Shown here piece after piece: positions 32,363 to 40,935 of a stretch of DNA of 64,000 bases; position 1 is the stretch's first letter; each line of letters begins with the position of its first letter. The translations under genes and the position numbers were made by a program. Origin of the DNA: Streptomyces bikiniensis. GTDB lineage: Bacteria; Actinomycetota; Actinomycetes; Streptomycetales; Streptomycetaceae. The notes under the pieces were generated by a model. The model did not search any database, was not told where the DNA came from, and worked only from the letters and a program-made list of their open reading frames with translations. The stretch covers positions 62,001 through 126,000 of the forward strand of contig JNWL01000008.1 of NCBI GenBank assembly GCA_000716465.1. Reading direction: 5' to 3'.

Positions 32363-33613
32363 TCACAGGCGGCTGAGGGACGCCGCCGCGGCCAGGACGT
32401 CGCGGATCGCCTCGCGGTCGCCGTCCTGGCCCGCCGCCGCTTCCTCCGGGGAGACGCGGCCCGCCACGAGCTGGCAGAACTCGACGCCCTCCATCGCGAC
32501 CTGCGCCACCGCCTGGTCCGGGTCGCCGACCGCGGCCGGGGAGTCGAGCGCGATGTACCAGTGGCCGCCGCCCGCGCCCTCCACCTCCAGGTGCAGCGAG
32601 CGGCCCGGCGCGCCCGCCGCGACCAGCTGCCGGGCGGGCGCGGCGAGACCGCTGCGGCGGCGGCCGGCCAGGGCCGCCGGAAGCAGCCGCGTCGCCAGGT
32701 CGATCATCTCGTGCAGATGGGCGCCGCAGGGCGGGTCGTACGGGTACGCCACCGCGTGCGCGATGTCGTCCGCGTGCAGCCAGCACTCGAAGGCCCGCTC
32801 CAGGAGCGAGTCCCGCAGCGGCAGCGCGAAGTCCTTGTAGGTGACCGTGAGGTCGGCCACTCCGCGCCCGGCGAAGGAGACCGTACGGATGAGGGCGTGG
32901 CTCTGGTCCCGCCAGGGCTCCCGCAGGGCCCGGCCCGGCGGCCGCTCCAGGCCCGACCAGAACGCCTCGGTCCGCTCGGACGGCGACAGCTCGGGCGTGC
33001 CGGCGCCCAGCGGGTCGTCGAGCCCGAGGGCCCCGGCCACCAGGCCGTCCACGGCGAAGAGGTGGCCGATGACCCCGGCGACGGTCGCCTTGCGCCGCAC
33101 CGGCCGGTCCTCCTCGTACCACTTGAGCCGCACCGGCGCGTGCCACTCGGACTCGCCGATGTCCCGCAGCAGCGCGTCGAGCCGGGCGGTCTCCGCGTCG
33201 TACGGCGTGACCCAGCCGGGGATCGGGATGCGGGCGGGGCGGCGGCCCAGGCAGTTCTCCAGGACGCGGGAGCGCAGCAGCGGGTCGAGGTCCAGGTCGC
33301 GGTCCCGGTGGAGCAGGGCGACGGCGTCGCGCAGCCGCAGCGCCTCGTCGGCGCACGGGCCGCACTCGGTGAGGTGCGCCTCGACGGCCGCGGTCTCCCC
33401 GGCGGAGCACGCCGAGAGCGCCCAGGCCCCGAGCAGGGACTTGAGCACTCCGTGGCTGAGGACGGGCACGTCCGGCTCCTCCACCGGTTCCTCCGGTTCC
33501 CTCTCCTCCGGGGTCCTTCCCGTCAGGTCCGCGTGGTCGTCCGCCGACCGGCGGGGGCCCGGTATGCGGGGAACGCGCGCGACGCCGTCCGCGCCGTCGT
33601 CCGCCGGGGTCAC
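32363..33613 (-). CDS. Zinc-finger anti-sigma-like protein fused to a maleylpyruvate-isomerase (MDMPI) domain
   Basis: 416 residues. Residues 50-95 hold a ZAS anti-sigma motif H-x3-C-x2-C (VEAHLTECGPCADE). Residues 130-330 form a DinB/MDMPI mycothiol-dependent fold (ARLDALLRDIGESEWHAPVR, VAGVIGHLFAVDGLVAGALG, CWLHADDIAHAVAYPYDPPC) and an SCP2-like tail follows. It is translated with the sigma factor upstream by a GTGA overlap at 33610-33613. Likely holds that sigma factor inactive until a thiol signal is sensed; the mechanism is inferred. Confidence 0.82.
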   Translation of the reverse strand: MTPADDGADGVARVPRIPGPRRSADDHADLTGRTPEEREPEEPVEEPDVPVLSHGVLKSLLGAWALSACSAGETAAVEAHLTECGPCADEALRLRDAVALLHRDRDLDLDPLLRSRVLENCLGRRPARIPIPGWVTPYDAETARLDALLRDIGESEWHAPVRLKWYEEDRPVRRKATVAGVIGHLFAVDGLVAGALGLDDPLGAGTPELSPSERTEAFWSGLERPPGRALREPWRDQSHALIRTVSFAGRGVADLTVTYKDFALPLRDSLLERAFECWLHADDIAHAVAYPYDPPCGAHLHEMIDLATRLLPAALAGRRRSGLAAPARQLVAAGAPGRSLHLEVEGAGGGHWYIALDSPAAVGDPDQAVAQVAMEGVEFCQLVAGRVSPEEAAAGQDGDREAIRDVLAAAASLSRL

Positions 33614-34191
33614 GGCGTCCGTCCGTGGCCGGGCGGGGAGGTCCCTTCGAACGGCCGGGTGTGCGCCGTGGAGAGCAGCTGGAGGCCGAGCCGGAGCCGC
33701 CGGCGCGCCTCGTCCTCGGTGACCCCGAGGTCGGCGGCGGTCTGGCGGTAGTCCCGCCGCTGGAAGTAGGCGAGTTCGAGCGCGGCCCGCAGCGGCGCGG
33801 GCATCGACGTCACGATGTAGTCGGCGCGGGCCGCGACCGAGGCCCGGCGCACCTTCTGCTCCAGCTCCTCGGCGGAGCCGACGCCCGTCTCCGCGTACGC
33901 CGTCGCCTCCGCGAGCCGCAGCCGGTGCACGGCCTGCCGCTGGGTGAGCCGGGCCACCCACGCGCGCATGTTCCCCTGCCGGGGGTCGTACGCGTCGGGG
34001 TTCTCCCAGATGTAGCCGAAGACCTCGCGGGTGATCTGGTCGGCCGCCGCGTCGTCGTCGAGGACCCGGTGCGCCAGGCTGTGCACCAGCGAGGCGAACC
34101 GGTCGTACAGCTCCCCGAGGGCAGCGGCCTCCCCGCGCGCCAGCCGCTGCTGCATCCTGCGGTCCCAGCGCGGTGGTGTGTCCTTCGCCAT
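33610..34191 (-). CDS. ECF-type RNA polymerase sigma factor
   Basis: 193-residue sigma factor. Region 2 at about 18-85 (LYDRFASLVHSLAHRVLDDD, FGYIWENPDAYDPRQGNMRA), region 4 at about 125-180 (RAALELAYFQRRDYRQTAAD, LGVTEDEARRRLRLGLQLL). No region 3. ATG 34191 has GGAGGGT. Operon with the ZAS/MDMPI anti-sigma-like protein. No target promoter motif could be assigned. Confidence 0.9.
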   Translation of the reverse strand: MAKDTPPRWDRRMQQRLARGEAAALGELYDRFASLVHSLAHRVLDDDAAADQITREVFGYIWENPDAYDPRQGNMRAWVARLTQRQAVHRLRLAEATAYAETGVGSAEELEQKVRRASVAARADYIVTSMPAPLRAALELAYFQRRDYRQTAADLGVTEDEARRRLRLGLQLLSTAHTRPFEGTSPPGHGRTP

Positions 34192-34554
34192 CCGACCCTC
34201 CACCCGTGCCGACCTTCCGGTTCTCCTCCAAAGTAATGCGCCGTCCCGACGGCGCACCCCTGTTTGCGGCAAGTGCGCCCTTGACGGAGGCTCAAGTGGT
34301 AGAGGGACCGCCCCGTCCTACTGGACCGTAACGAACTGCTAACCATAGGAGTCTCACAGGCGACTCCTATGTTCTACTTTTTGACAGATTGGATTGATCT
34401 TCCTTCTGGATCGCCCATATTCGAAGGGATCTTGCTCAACTCCTTTCGCATGAAAATGCCCCCGTGGCTTCCGTGCGCCCCGGGGCCCTCCGTGGAGCCC
34501 TGGTGGGCGGCATACCGTCACCGCTCCCGACCGGGGGCACTGGAGGTTGTAGGA
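34192..34554. other. AT-richer intergenic region with terminator-like hairpin
   Basis: 363 bases between the divergent sigma factor and acyltransferase genes, with lower GC than the surroundings, especially 34330-34460. CATAGGAGTC (34344-34353) pairs with GACTCCTATG (34362-34371), followed by TACTTTTTG, i.e. a textbook intrinsic terminator or attenuator reading toward the acyltransferase. TTGACA at 34380-34385 could be a -35 beyond it, without a clear -10. Confidence 0.6.
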
Positions 34555-35874
34555 ATGGCCGCTTCCGGCCGGGAGAACAGGCTGTACGCACTGGACGGAC
34601 TGCGTCTGGTCGTCGCCTTGATGGTGGTCTTCTACCACTACGTCGCCCTCGCCGCCCCGTGGGGCCATTCCACGGTGACGATCTTCCCCACGGCGCACCA
34701 GTTCGCCCGTTTCGGATGGCTCGGCGTCGAGGTCTTCTTCCTCATCAGCGGCTTCGTCATCTGCATGAGCGTGTGGGGGCGCACCCTGGGCGACTTCGCG
34801 ATATCCCGCCTGACGCGGCTCTTCCCCGCGTACTGGGTGGGGGTCCTGCTGACCGCGCTCGTCGTGAAGATGTGGCCGGTCATCAGCGAGATCGAGGGCT
34901 GGGGTTCGGTGATCACCAACCTCACGATGCTCCAGGCCGGGAACAACACGCAGCCGGTCGACCAGGTCTACTGGACCCTCTTCGTCGAGCTGAAGTTCTA
35001 CCTGCTGATGGCCGTGGTGGTCTTCTTCGGGGTCACGTACCGCACCTGCCTGGTGTTCTGCGGCGTGTGGACCGCCGCCGCCGCGCTGGCGCCGGTCATG
35101 GGCAGCACGCTCCTGACGCAGTTCGCCATGCCGATCTACGCGCCGTTCTTCATCGCCGGCATCGCCTTCTACCTCATGCGCCGCTACCGGCCCAACGCCG
35201 TGCTCTGGACGATCGTCGGCTTCCAACTGCTCCTGTCCCAGCGCTACGTGGACTACCGCATGGAGGTCAGCCTCGGCAAGGAGCTGGCCGCGGCGCTGCC
35301 CACCTGGCCCGCCCGCCTGATCATCGTCGCCGGCTTCGCGGTCGTCGGGGCGATCGCCCTCGGCGCGTTCGACCGCATCCAGTGGAAGTGGCTCACCCAC
35401 GCCGGGGCCATCACGTATCCGCTGTACCTCATCCACATGCACATCGGCATGACGCTCATCTACAAGCTGCGCGACCGGATCCCCGCCGCCCCCCTGGTCC
35501 TCCTGGTGACCGTCGGCATGATGGTCGCGGCCTGGCTCATCCACCGGCTCGTCGAACGGCCGCTGGGCAAGTGGATGCGCAACGGACTCAAGCGGGCGGT
35601 CCAGGACGTCCGCCGCGAGACGCGGCCGGGCGGCCTGCGCGGCCGGTGGGACGGGAGCCGGCCGGAACCGGCGGTCCCGGGCACGGCTCCCGCGGCCTCC
35701 GCCGCTCCTGCGGCCTCTGCCTCTGCCAGAGCCTCCGCCGCTCCCGCCGCCTACGCCGGGCATCCGGACCCCGAGACCCTCCAGCTCTCCGCCCCGGTCG
35801 GTCTCGTCCCCGGGCAGCGTTCCTCGCACTCCGCGCCGCACCCCGCGCAGGGCGACGGCCACCGCGCCTCCTGA
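34555..35874 (+). CDS. Acyltransferase 3 family membrane protein
   Basis: 439-residue integral membrane acyltransferase that moves acyl groups to sugars or lipids. Ten membrane helices; family motifs LDGLRLVVALMVVFYHYVAL (catalytic His about residue 28), GVEVFFLISGFVICMSVWGR and SRLTRLFPAYWVG. The last ~75 residues are a Pro/Ala/Ser-rich cytoplasmic tail. ATG 34555 follows GGAGG; the frame is open to 34369. The attenuator-like hairpin upstream may control it. Substrate unknown; no cluster beside it. Confidence 0.88.
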   Translation: MAASGRENRLYALDGLRLVVALMVVFYHYVALAAPWGHSTVTIFPTAHQFARFGWLGVEVFFLISGFVICMSVWGRTLGDFAISRLTRLFPAYWVGVLLTALVVKMWPVISEIEGWGSVITNLTMLQAGNNTQPVDQVYWTLFVELKFYLLMAVVVFFGVTYRTCLVFCGVWTAAAALAPVMGSTLLTQFAMPIYAPFFIAGIAFYLMRRYRPNAVLWTIVGFQLLLSQRYVDYRMEVSLGKELAAALPTWPARLIIVAGFAVVGAIALGAFDRIQWKWLTHAGAITYPLYLIHMHIGMTLIYKLRDRIPAAPLVLLVTVGMMVAAWLIHRLVERPLGKWMRNGLKRAVQDVRRETRPGGLRGRWDGSRPEPAVPGTAPAASAAPAASASARASAAPAAYAGHPDPETLQLSAPVGLVPGQRSSHSAPHPAQGDGHRAS

Positions 35875-36277
35875 GGGCCCGCTCCTCCGGGAGCGTGACG
35901 GAACGTCGATACCGGGTCGTGTCCCGCGGCGGGGCCGTCACGGCCCGGAGTCGGCCTCCGGCTCCGGTACTCTCCGTGGGATGCGAGTGCACGTTGACCC
36001 GGATCGTCCCGGTGTCGCCCCTGTGGTGGCTCCGTGTCCCGGAATGCGCCCCGCTCGCGCCCCCGGGAGGCGCCCCGCGCGCTCCTGTTCGACTCCCCGC
36101 AGCGTGCGTCGCACAGTATGGACCATGCGTACTCCTTCGCGCTGGAATATGCCCGAAGCGCTTGTTGCGGTGACTGTACGTCAACCATGCTGTCTCGCAA
36201 GGGAATCACGTTCCGTAAGGACGTCGACGGCTGTGAGGCGCGAGGCGATGTGTCCGCCGGTTCGGGTGGTGTGAACG
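35875..36277. other. Intergenic region without a confident gene
   Basis: 403 bases between the acyltransferase and the RsbW-like gene. Several frames are open but none has convincing composition or a ribosome site. GC dips at about 36110-36215, where the promoter of the gene at 36278 probably lies. No clear palindrome or terminator was seen. Confidence 0.4.
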
Positions 36278-36727
36278 GTGCAGGTGCTTCAGGTTCAGTT
36301 GGAGGTCGGGCCGGACCCGGCCGAGGTGGGGCGCGCCCGGAGGTGGGCCCGGTCGCGGCTCGCCGGTTCGGGCATACGGGAGGACGAGCCGCTGGCCGAG
36401 ACGCTGGTGCTGATCATCTCCGAGCTCGTGACGAACGCCGTGGTGCACACGGGCTGTCCGGCCGTGCTGCGGATGCTCTTCGCGGCGGAGGGCGGGGTGC
36501 GGGTCGAGGTGGCCGACGCGAGCGACTGCCCGCCGAGGCCCCGGCGCGCACACGGCGACGACACCAACGGACGCGGCCTGGAGCTGGTGGACGGCCTCGC
36601 GGACCGGTGGGGCTGGCAGCCCGAGGGCTCCGGCAAGAGCATCTGGTGCGAGGTGGACCGGGCGGCTCCGGCCGCTCCCGCGCCCGTGGTGGCTCCGGGC
36701 GCTGCGGTGACTTCAGGGGTCGGGTGA
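36278..36727 (+). CDS. RsbW/SpoIIAB-like ATP-binding protein
   Basis: 149-residue GHKL ATPase of the anti-sigma/serine kinase type. N box ELVTNAVVHTG (about 50-60), G1 DASDCPPRPR, G2 NGRGLELVDGLADRWG (about 95-110). Ala/Pro-rich tail. No sigma factor or antagonist gene is adjacent, so it is an orphan; Streptomyces have dozens. GTG 36278 is the only reasonable start, with a weak ribosome site. Confidence 0.82.
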   Translation: MQVLQVQLEVGPDPAEVGRARRWARSRLAGSGIREDEPLAETLVLIISELVTNAVVHTGCPAVLRMLFAAEGGVRVEVADASDCPPRPRRAHGDDTNGRGLELVDGLADRWGWQPEGSGKSIWCEVDRAAPAAPAPVVAPGAAVTSGVG

Positions 36728-36854
36728 CTCCGGGGACCGCCGTTGCGCCGGGGCCCTGTGGCGCCCGGTGCCCCGGTGGCGCCCGGACGGGTGCCCTGTT
36801 GACGGTTCGTTCCGTTTTGCCCACCCTGGGGTGAGCGATTCGCGGCGAGGGGAG

Positions 36855-36877
36855 CCGAGGGCCGTACGGGCCCTCGG
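36855..36877. terminator. Hairpin terminator
   Basis: CCGAGGGCC (36855-36863), loop GTACG, GGCCCTCGG (36869-36877), between the ATPase gene and the convergent GlxA-type regulator. A promoter-like TTGACG (36799-36804) with 17-base spacer to CACCCT (36822-36827) precedes it, so a very short transcript is conceivable. Confidence 0.55.
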
Positions 36878-36978
36878 CGTGTGCGGGTCGCGGCCGGGCG
36901 GCGGCGGGTCCGTGCCGTGCTCGGGGCGCGCGCGAGCGCGCCGCCGCCCGGGCGCCGGACCTCTCGGCGCGCGTGCGT

Positions 36979-37983
36979 TCAGCCCCCGGACACGGTCTCC
37001 GTCCCCGTCACGCGGAACGTGCGCCGGTACGAGGTCGGGGTCACCCCGATCGCGCTCATCAGATGCGTCCGCAGCGACTGGGCCGTGCCGAAGCCGGCGT
37101 CCCGCGCGACCCGGTCGACGGGCAGGTCGGTGGACTCCAGGAGGTGCCGGGCGCGTTCGACGCGCTGCTGGACGAGCCACTGGCCGGGGCTGATGCCCAC
37201 CTCGTCGCGGAACCGGCGGGTGAACATCCGTACGCTCATCGCCTCCTTCTCCGCCAGGTCCCGCAGCTGGATCGGCTCGTGGAGGTGGGCCAGCGCCCAG
37301 GCGCGGGCCGTGGTCGTGGTGTGCGTCCCGGCCTGCGGCAGGGGCCGCGCGACGTACTGGGCCTGACCGCCGTCCCGGTGCGGCGGCACGACCGTCCTGC
37401 GGGCCACCTCGTTGGCGACGCCCGTCCCGTGGTCGCGGCGCACCAGGTGCAGGCACAGGTCGATCCCGGCGGCCACGCCCGCCGAGGTCAGCACGTCGCC
37501 GTCGTCCACGAAGAGGACGTCCGCGTCGACCCGCACCTTCGGGAAGAGGCGCTGGAAGTGCTCGGCGGCGGACCAGTGGGTGGTGGCCGGGCGCCCGTCG
37601 AGGAAGCCCGCGGCGGCGAGCACGTACCCGCCGGTGCAGATCGAGACCAGCCGGGTGCCGGGCCGGATGTGCGCGAGGGCGGCGGCCAGTTCGGCGGGCA
37701 GCCTGCCCTCCTCGTAGACCGGCCCCAGCTCGTACGAGGCGGGCACCACGACCGTGTCGGCGGCGGCGAGGGCCTCCGGGCCGTGCTCCACCTGGACGGC
37801 GAAGTCGGCGTCGGTGCGGATCGGGCCCGGGGCCGTCGCGCAGGTGGTGATCTCGTACAGCCGCCGCCCCGCGGAGTCCCGGGCGCCGCCGAAGATGCGG
37901 TGCGGGATGCCCAGTTCGAAGGGGAGGAGGCCGGGCAGGGCGAGGACGGCGACGCGGTGCGGCGACGGTGGCGACGACGACAC
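36979..37983 (-). CDS. GlxA-family transcriptional regulator (DJ-1/PfpI + AraC HTH)
   Basis: 334 residues. Residues 8-175 form the DJ-1/PfpI-like sensor (VAVLALPGLLPFELGIPHRI, LVSICTGGYVLAAAGFLDGR, with the Cys of the nucleophile-elbow position); residues 235-325 the AraC DNA-binding pair of HTHs (HLHEPIQLRDLAEKEAMSVR, ARDAGFGTAQSLRTHL). GTG 37983 follows GGAAGGAG. Divergent from the MFS exporter at 38074 with an 8-bp inverted repeat between, so it probably governs that transporter. Confidence 0.9.
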   Translation of the reverse strand: MSSSPPSPHRVAVLALPGLLPFELGIPHRIFGGARDSAGRRLYEITTCATAPGPIRTDADFAVQVEHGPEALAAADTVVVPASYELGPVYEEGRLPAELAAALAHIRPGTRLVSICTGGYVLAAAGFLDGRPATTHWSAAEHFQRLFPKVRVDADVLFVDDGDVLTSAGVAAGIDLCLHLVRRDHGTGVANEVARRTVVPPHRDGGQAQYVARPLPQAGTHTTTTARAWALAHLHEPIQLRDLAEKEAMSVRMFTRRFRDEVGISPGQWLVQQRVERARHLLESTDLPVDRVARDAGFGTAQSLRTHLMSAIGVTPTSYRRTFRVTGTETVSGG

Positions 37984-38039
37984 GGGCGGTCTCCTTCCGG
38001 AGGACGGTGGCGGTGGCGGTGGCGGTGAAAACCGGTGGT

Positions 38040-38073
38040 GGTCCAGACCAGTTTCCGGTAGCTGTTCTGGACC
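38040..38073. promoter_or_regulatory. Inverted repeat between GlxA regulator and MFS gene
   Basis: GGTCCAGA (38040-38047) and TCTGGACC (38066-38073) are exact complements 18 bases apart; the right arm ends at the GTG of the MFS gene. A GGCGGT hexamer repeat (about 38008-38026) lies beside it. Confidence 0.5.
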
Positions 38074-39375
38074 GTGACGGACAACACGTACGACAGCGCG
38101 CGCATCCCCGCGCACGAGGACGGCACGTACGAGGACAACACGTACAAGCCCGAAGCCCTCGAACGGATTCCCCTCCCGGACCGGCCGCCCGCCCTCTGGA
38201 ACCGTAACTTCCGGCTCTTCTTCGTCGCCCGGGGGGCCGCCGTCTTCGGCGAGGGCACGGTCCCCGTCGCCTACGCCGCCGGACTCCTCGGCGCCGGCCA
38301 CCCCGGCTCCGCCGTCGGCTACGCGCTCGGGAGCTGGACGGCCGCCTTCGCGCTCTTCGTGCTCTTCGGCGGCGTCCTCGCCGACCGGTTCACCGCCCGG
38401 CGCATGATGGTCCTCGCGGACCTGCTGCGGCTGCCCGGCGCCGCCGTCCTCGCCGTCGCCTTCGCGCTCGGCAGTCCACCCCTGTGGGTGGTGTACGTCC
38501 TCTCCGTCACCGGCGGCGTCGGCGCCGCCCTCTTCCAGCCGGGCGTCGCCTCCACGATCCCGCGCATCGCCCCCGACGTGCAGCGCGCCAACGCCGTCCT
38601 GCGGGTCGCCGAGGCCCTGACGACCATGGCGGGCCCGGCCGCCGCGGGCCTGCTCGTCGCCGTCTGGAACGCGGGCGCCGCCTTCGCCGTCAACGGCGCC
38701 ACCTTCGCGGTCAGCGCCCTCTGCCTCGCCCTGATGCGGCTCGCCCCGCTCCCCTCCGACACGATGGAGCGCGACTCCCTGCGCGCCGAACTCGTCGGCG
38801 GCTGGCGCGAGTTCCGCTCCCGCAGCTGGCTCTGGGGGGTCATCTCCATCTGGACGGTGTACGGCCTGACGGTCGCCGGGCCCATGGTGCCGCTCACCGC
38901 GAGCCTGGTCACCGGGGACCACGGCCCGGCCGCGTACGGCGTCCTGATGGCCGTCAACGGGGCCGGGAGCGCGGCCGGCGGGCTGCTCGCCCTCCGGCTG
39001 CGCCCGGGCCGCCCCCTCGCGTGGGGCGCGGTCGCCCTCCTCGGCCTCCCCGTGAACCTCGCCCTGCTCGGCCTGGGCGCGCCCGTGGAACTGCTCGGCG
39101 CGGGCCAGTTCATCGGCGGGGCGGCCTTCGCGTACTGGCTGGTGATGTGGTCCACCGCCGTCCAGACGCACGTCCCGCAGGAGGCCCTGAACCGGATGCA
39201 CGCGTACGACGTGGCCGGATCGCTCCTGATGATGGGCGTCGGCCGCACCCTCTCGGGCCCGGTCGCGGCGGCGGTCGGCACGGAACGGGTCCTCCTCGCG
39301 GGCGCGGGCATCGCCGTCCTCGTGGTGGCCGCGCTCCTCGCCGTACGCCCGATCAGGACGCTGCCGAGGGCGTGA
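38074..39375 (+). CDS. MFS transporter (drug-efflux type)
   Basis: 433-residue inner-membrane transporter with twelve helices after a 50-residue hydrophilic N-terminus. Motif A region GGVLADRFTARRMMVLADLL (about 109-128) is clear, and the ALFQPGVASTIPRI stretch is typical of enterobactin-exporter-like/MDR members. GTG 38074; the ribosome site is poor. Probably controlled by the divergent GlxA-type regulator. Exports small hydrophobic compounds by family analogy. Confidence 0.88.
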   Translation: MTDNTYDSARIPAHEDGTYEDNTYKPEALERIPLPDRPPALWNRNFRLFFVARGAAVFGEGTVPVAYAAGLLGAGHPGSAVGYALGSWTAAFALFVLFGGVLADRFTARRMMVLADLLRLPGAAVLAVAFALGSPPLWVVYVLSVTGGVGAALFQPGVASTIPRIAPDVQRANAVLRVAEALTTMAGPAAAGLLVAVWNAGAAFAVNGATFAVSALCLALMRLAPLPSDTMERDSLRAELVGGWREFRSRSWLWGVISIWTVYGLTVAGPMVPLTASLVTGDHGPAAYGVLMAVNGAGSAAGGLLALRLRPGRPLAWGAVALLGLPVNLALLGLGAPVELLGAGQFIGGAAFAYWLVMWSTAVQTHVPQEALNRMHAYDVAGSLLMMGVGRTLSGPVAAAVGTERVLLAGAGIAVLVVAALLAVRPIRTLPRA

Positions 39376-39514
39376 GGCGCGCGGGGGCGGCGCGGACCCC
39401 GGCGGACGGTGCGCACGACCGAGCCGCCCCCGGCCGCCGGGGTGGCCCGATCCGTTGGAAAGCTGTCGTCCGGGCCAATGGTCGGGGGCGGGGCCGGCCG
39501 GGATGCTCGGTGGC

Positions 39515-40822
39515 ATGGCTCAGACAACCGAGACCCCCGCCCGTACCCCCGGGGACGGGCCGGCCCGCACCCCCCGCGTCCACCGCGCCTGGTTCGTCGC
39601 GGCGGTCACCTTCGTCACGATCATCGGCGCCGCGGCCTTCGCCTCCCTGCCCGGCCTCCTGATCGAGCCGCTGCACGCCGAACTCGACTGGTCGCGCGGC
39701 ACGATCGGGTTCGCGGTCTCGGTGAACCTCGCGCTCTACGGCCTGACCGCCCCCTTCGCCGCCGCGCTCATGGACCGTTTCGGCATCCGCCGGGTCGTCG
39801 CCGTCGCCCTCTCCGTCATCGCGCTCGGCGCGCTCCTCACCGTGTGGATGACCGCCCCCTGGCAGCTCGTCCTCTACTGGGGGATCCTCGTCGGCCTCGG
39901 CAGCGGTTCCATGGCCCTCGCCTTCGCCGCGACCGTCACCAACCGCTGGTTCACCGCCCGCCGCGGCCTGGTGACCGGGGTCCTCACCGCCGCCGGCGCC
40001 TCCGGTCAGCTGATCTTCCTGCCGCTGCTCTCCTGGCTGGTCGAGCACCACGGCTGGCGGCCCGCCTCCGTGACCGTGGCCCTCTCCGCGCTCGCCGTCG
40101 TCCCGTTCGTCTGGCTGCTGCTCCGCGACCACCCGGCGGACGTCGGACTCGCCCCGTACGGCGGGGAGTACGAGGCGAAGCCCGCCCCCGTCACGGGCGC
40201 CGCCCGCCGGGCCGTCACCGTCCTGTTCAAGACGGCCCGCACCGGCCCCTTCTGGCTCCTCGCCGGCTCCTTCGCGATCTGCGGCGCCTCCACCAACGGC
40301 CTGGTCCGCACCCACTTCGTGCCCGCCGCCCACGACCACGGCATGCCGATCACGGCCGCGGCCGGACTGCTCGCCGTCATCGGCGTCTTCGACGTCGTCG
40401 GGACGGTCGCCTCCGGCTGGTTCACGGACCGCTTCTCCGCCCGCCGCCTCCTCGCGGTCTACTACGCGCTGCGCGGGATCTCGCTCTGCTTCCTGCCGCT
40501 CCTGCTCGCGCCGTCCGTGCACCCGCCCATGCTGTTCTTCATCGTCTTCTACGGCCTGGACTGGGTGGCGACCGTCCCGCCCACGATGGCCCTGTGCCGC
40601 GAGCACTTCGGCGCGGACTCGGCGATCGTCTTCGGCTGGGTCCTCGCCTCCCACCAGGTCGGCGCGGCCGTCGTCGCCTTCGCGGGCGGCCTGGCCCGCG
40701 ACGTCTTCGGCACCTACGACGTCGTCTGGTACGCCTCGGGCGCGCTGTGCGCGGCGGCGGCCCTGATGGCCCTGGTCATCAGCCGGCCCCGGACGGGGGA
40801 GGGGCTCGCGGCGGGGGCGTGA
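39515..40822 (+). CDS. MFS transporter (oxalate/formate antiporter-like)
   Basis: 435-residue twelve-helix transporter. Motif A MDRFGIRRVVAVALSVIALG (about 84-103), NRWFTARRGLVTGVLTAAGA typical of the OFA and monocarboxylate groups, and a loop before helix 7. Carboxylate transport is the family default but the substrate is open. ATG 39515; ATG 39503 in frame is possible. Followed by a strong bidirectional terminator. Confidence 0.87.
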   Translation: MAQTTETPARTPGDGPARTPRVHRAWFVAAVTFVTIIGAAAFASLPGLLIEPLHAELDWSRGTIGFAVSVNLALYGLTAPFAAALMDRFGIRRVVAVALSVIALGALLTVWMTAPWQLVLYWGILVGLGSGSMALAFAATVTNRWFTARRGLVTGVLTAAGASGQLIFLPLLSWLVEHHGWRPASVTVALSALAVVPFVWLLLRDHPADVGLAPYGGEYEAKPAPVTGAARRAVTVLFKTARTGPFWLLAGSFAICGASTNGLVRTHFVPAAHDHGMPITAAAGLLAVIGVFDVVGTVASGWFTDRFSARRLLAVYYALRGISLCFLPLLLAPSVHPPMLFFIVFYGLDWVATVPPTMALCREHFGADSAIVFGWVLASHQVGAAVVAFAGGLARDVFGTYDVVWYASGALCAAAALMALVISRPRTGEGLAAGA

Positions 40823-40846
40823 CGCGTCTCCGGGGCCGTACGCGGA

Positions 40847-40889
40847 GAAGCCCCCGGGGCGGCGGTCCGTCCGCCGCCCCGGGGGCTTC
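40847..40889. terminator. 19-bp perfect hairpin terminator
   Basis: Stem 40847-40865 pairs with 40871-40889, loop TCCGT, between the convergent MFS and secreted-protein genes. The longest perfect stem in the window. Confidence 0.85.
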
Positions 40890-40935
40890 CCGTCGTCTCC
40901 GGGAGCTCCGGGGCTTCCCGTCGCTCCCGAAGGGC

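Noticed and set aside
35981..36274. 97-codon plus frame ahead of the RsbW-like gene
   Set aside because: Arg/Pro-rich shadow composition and no ribosome site; part of a gene-free region.
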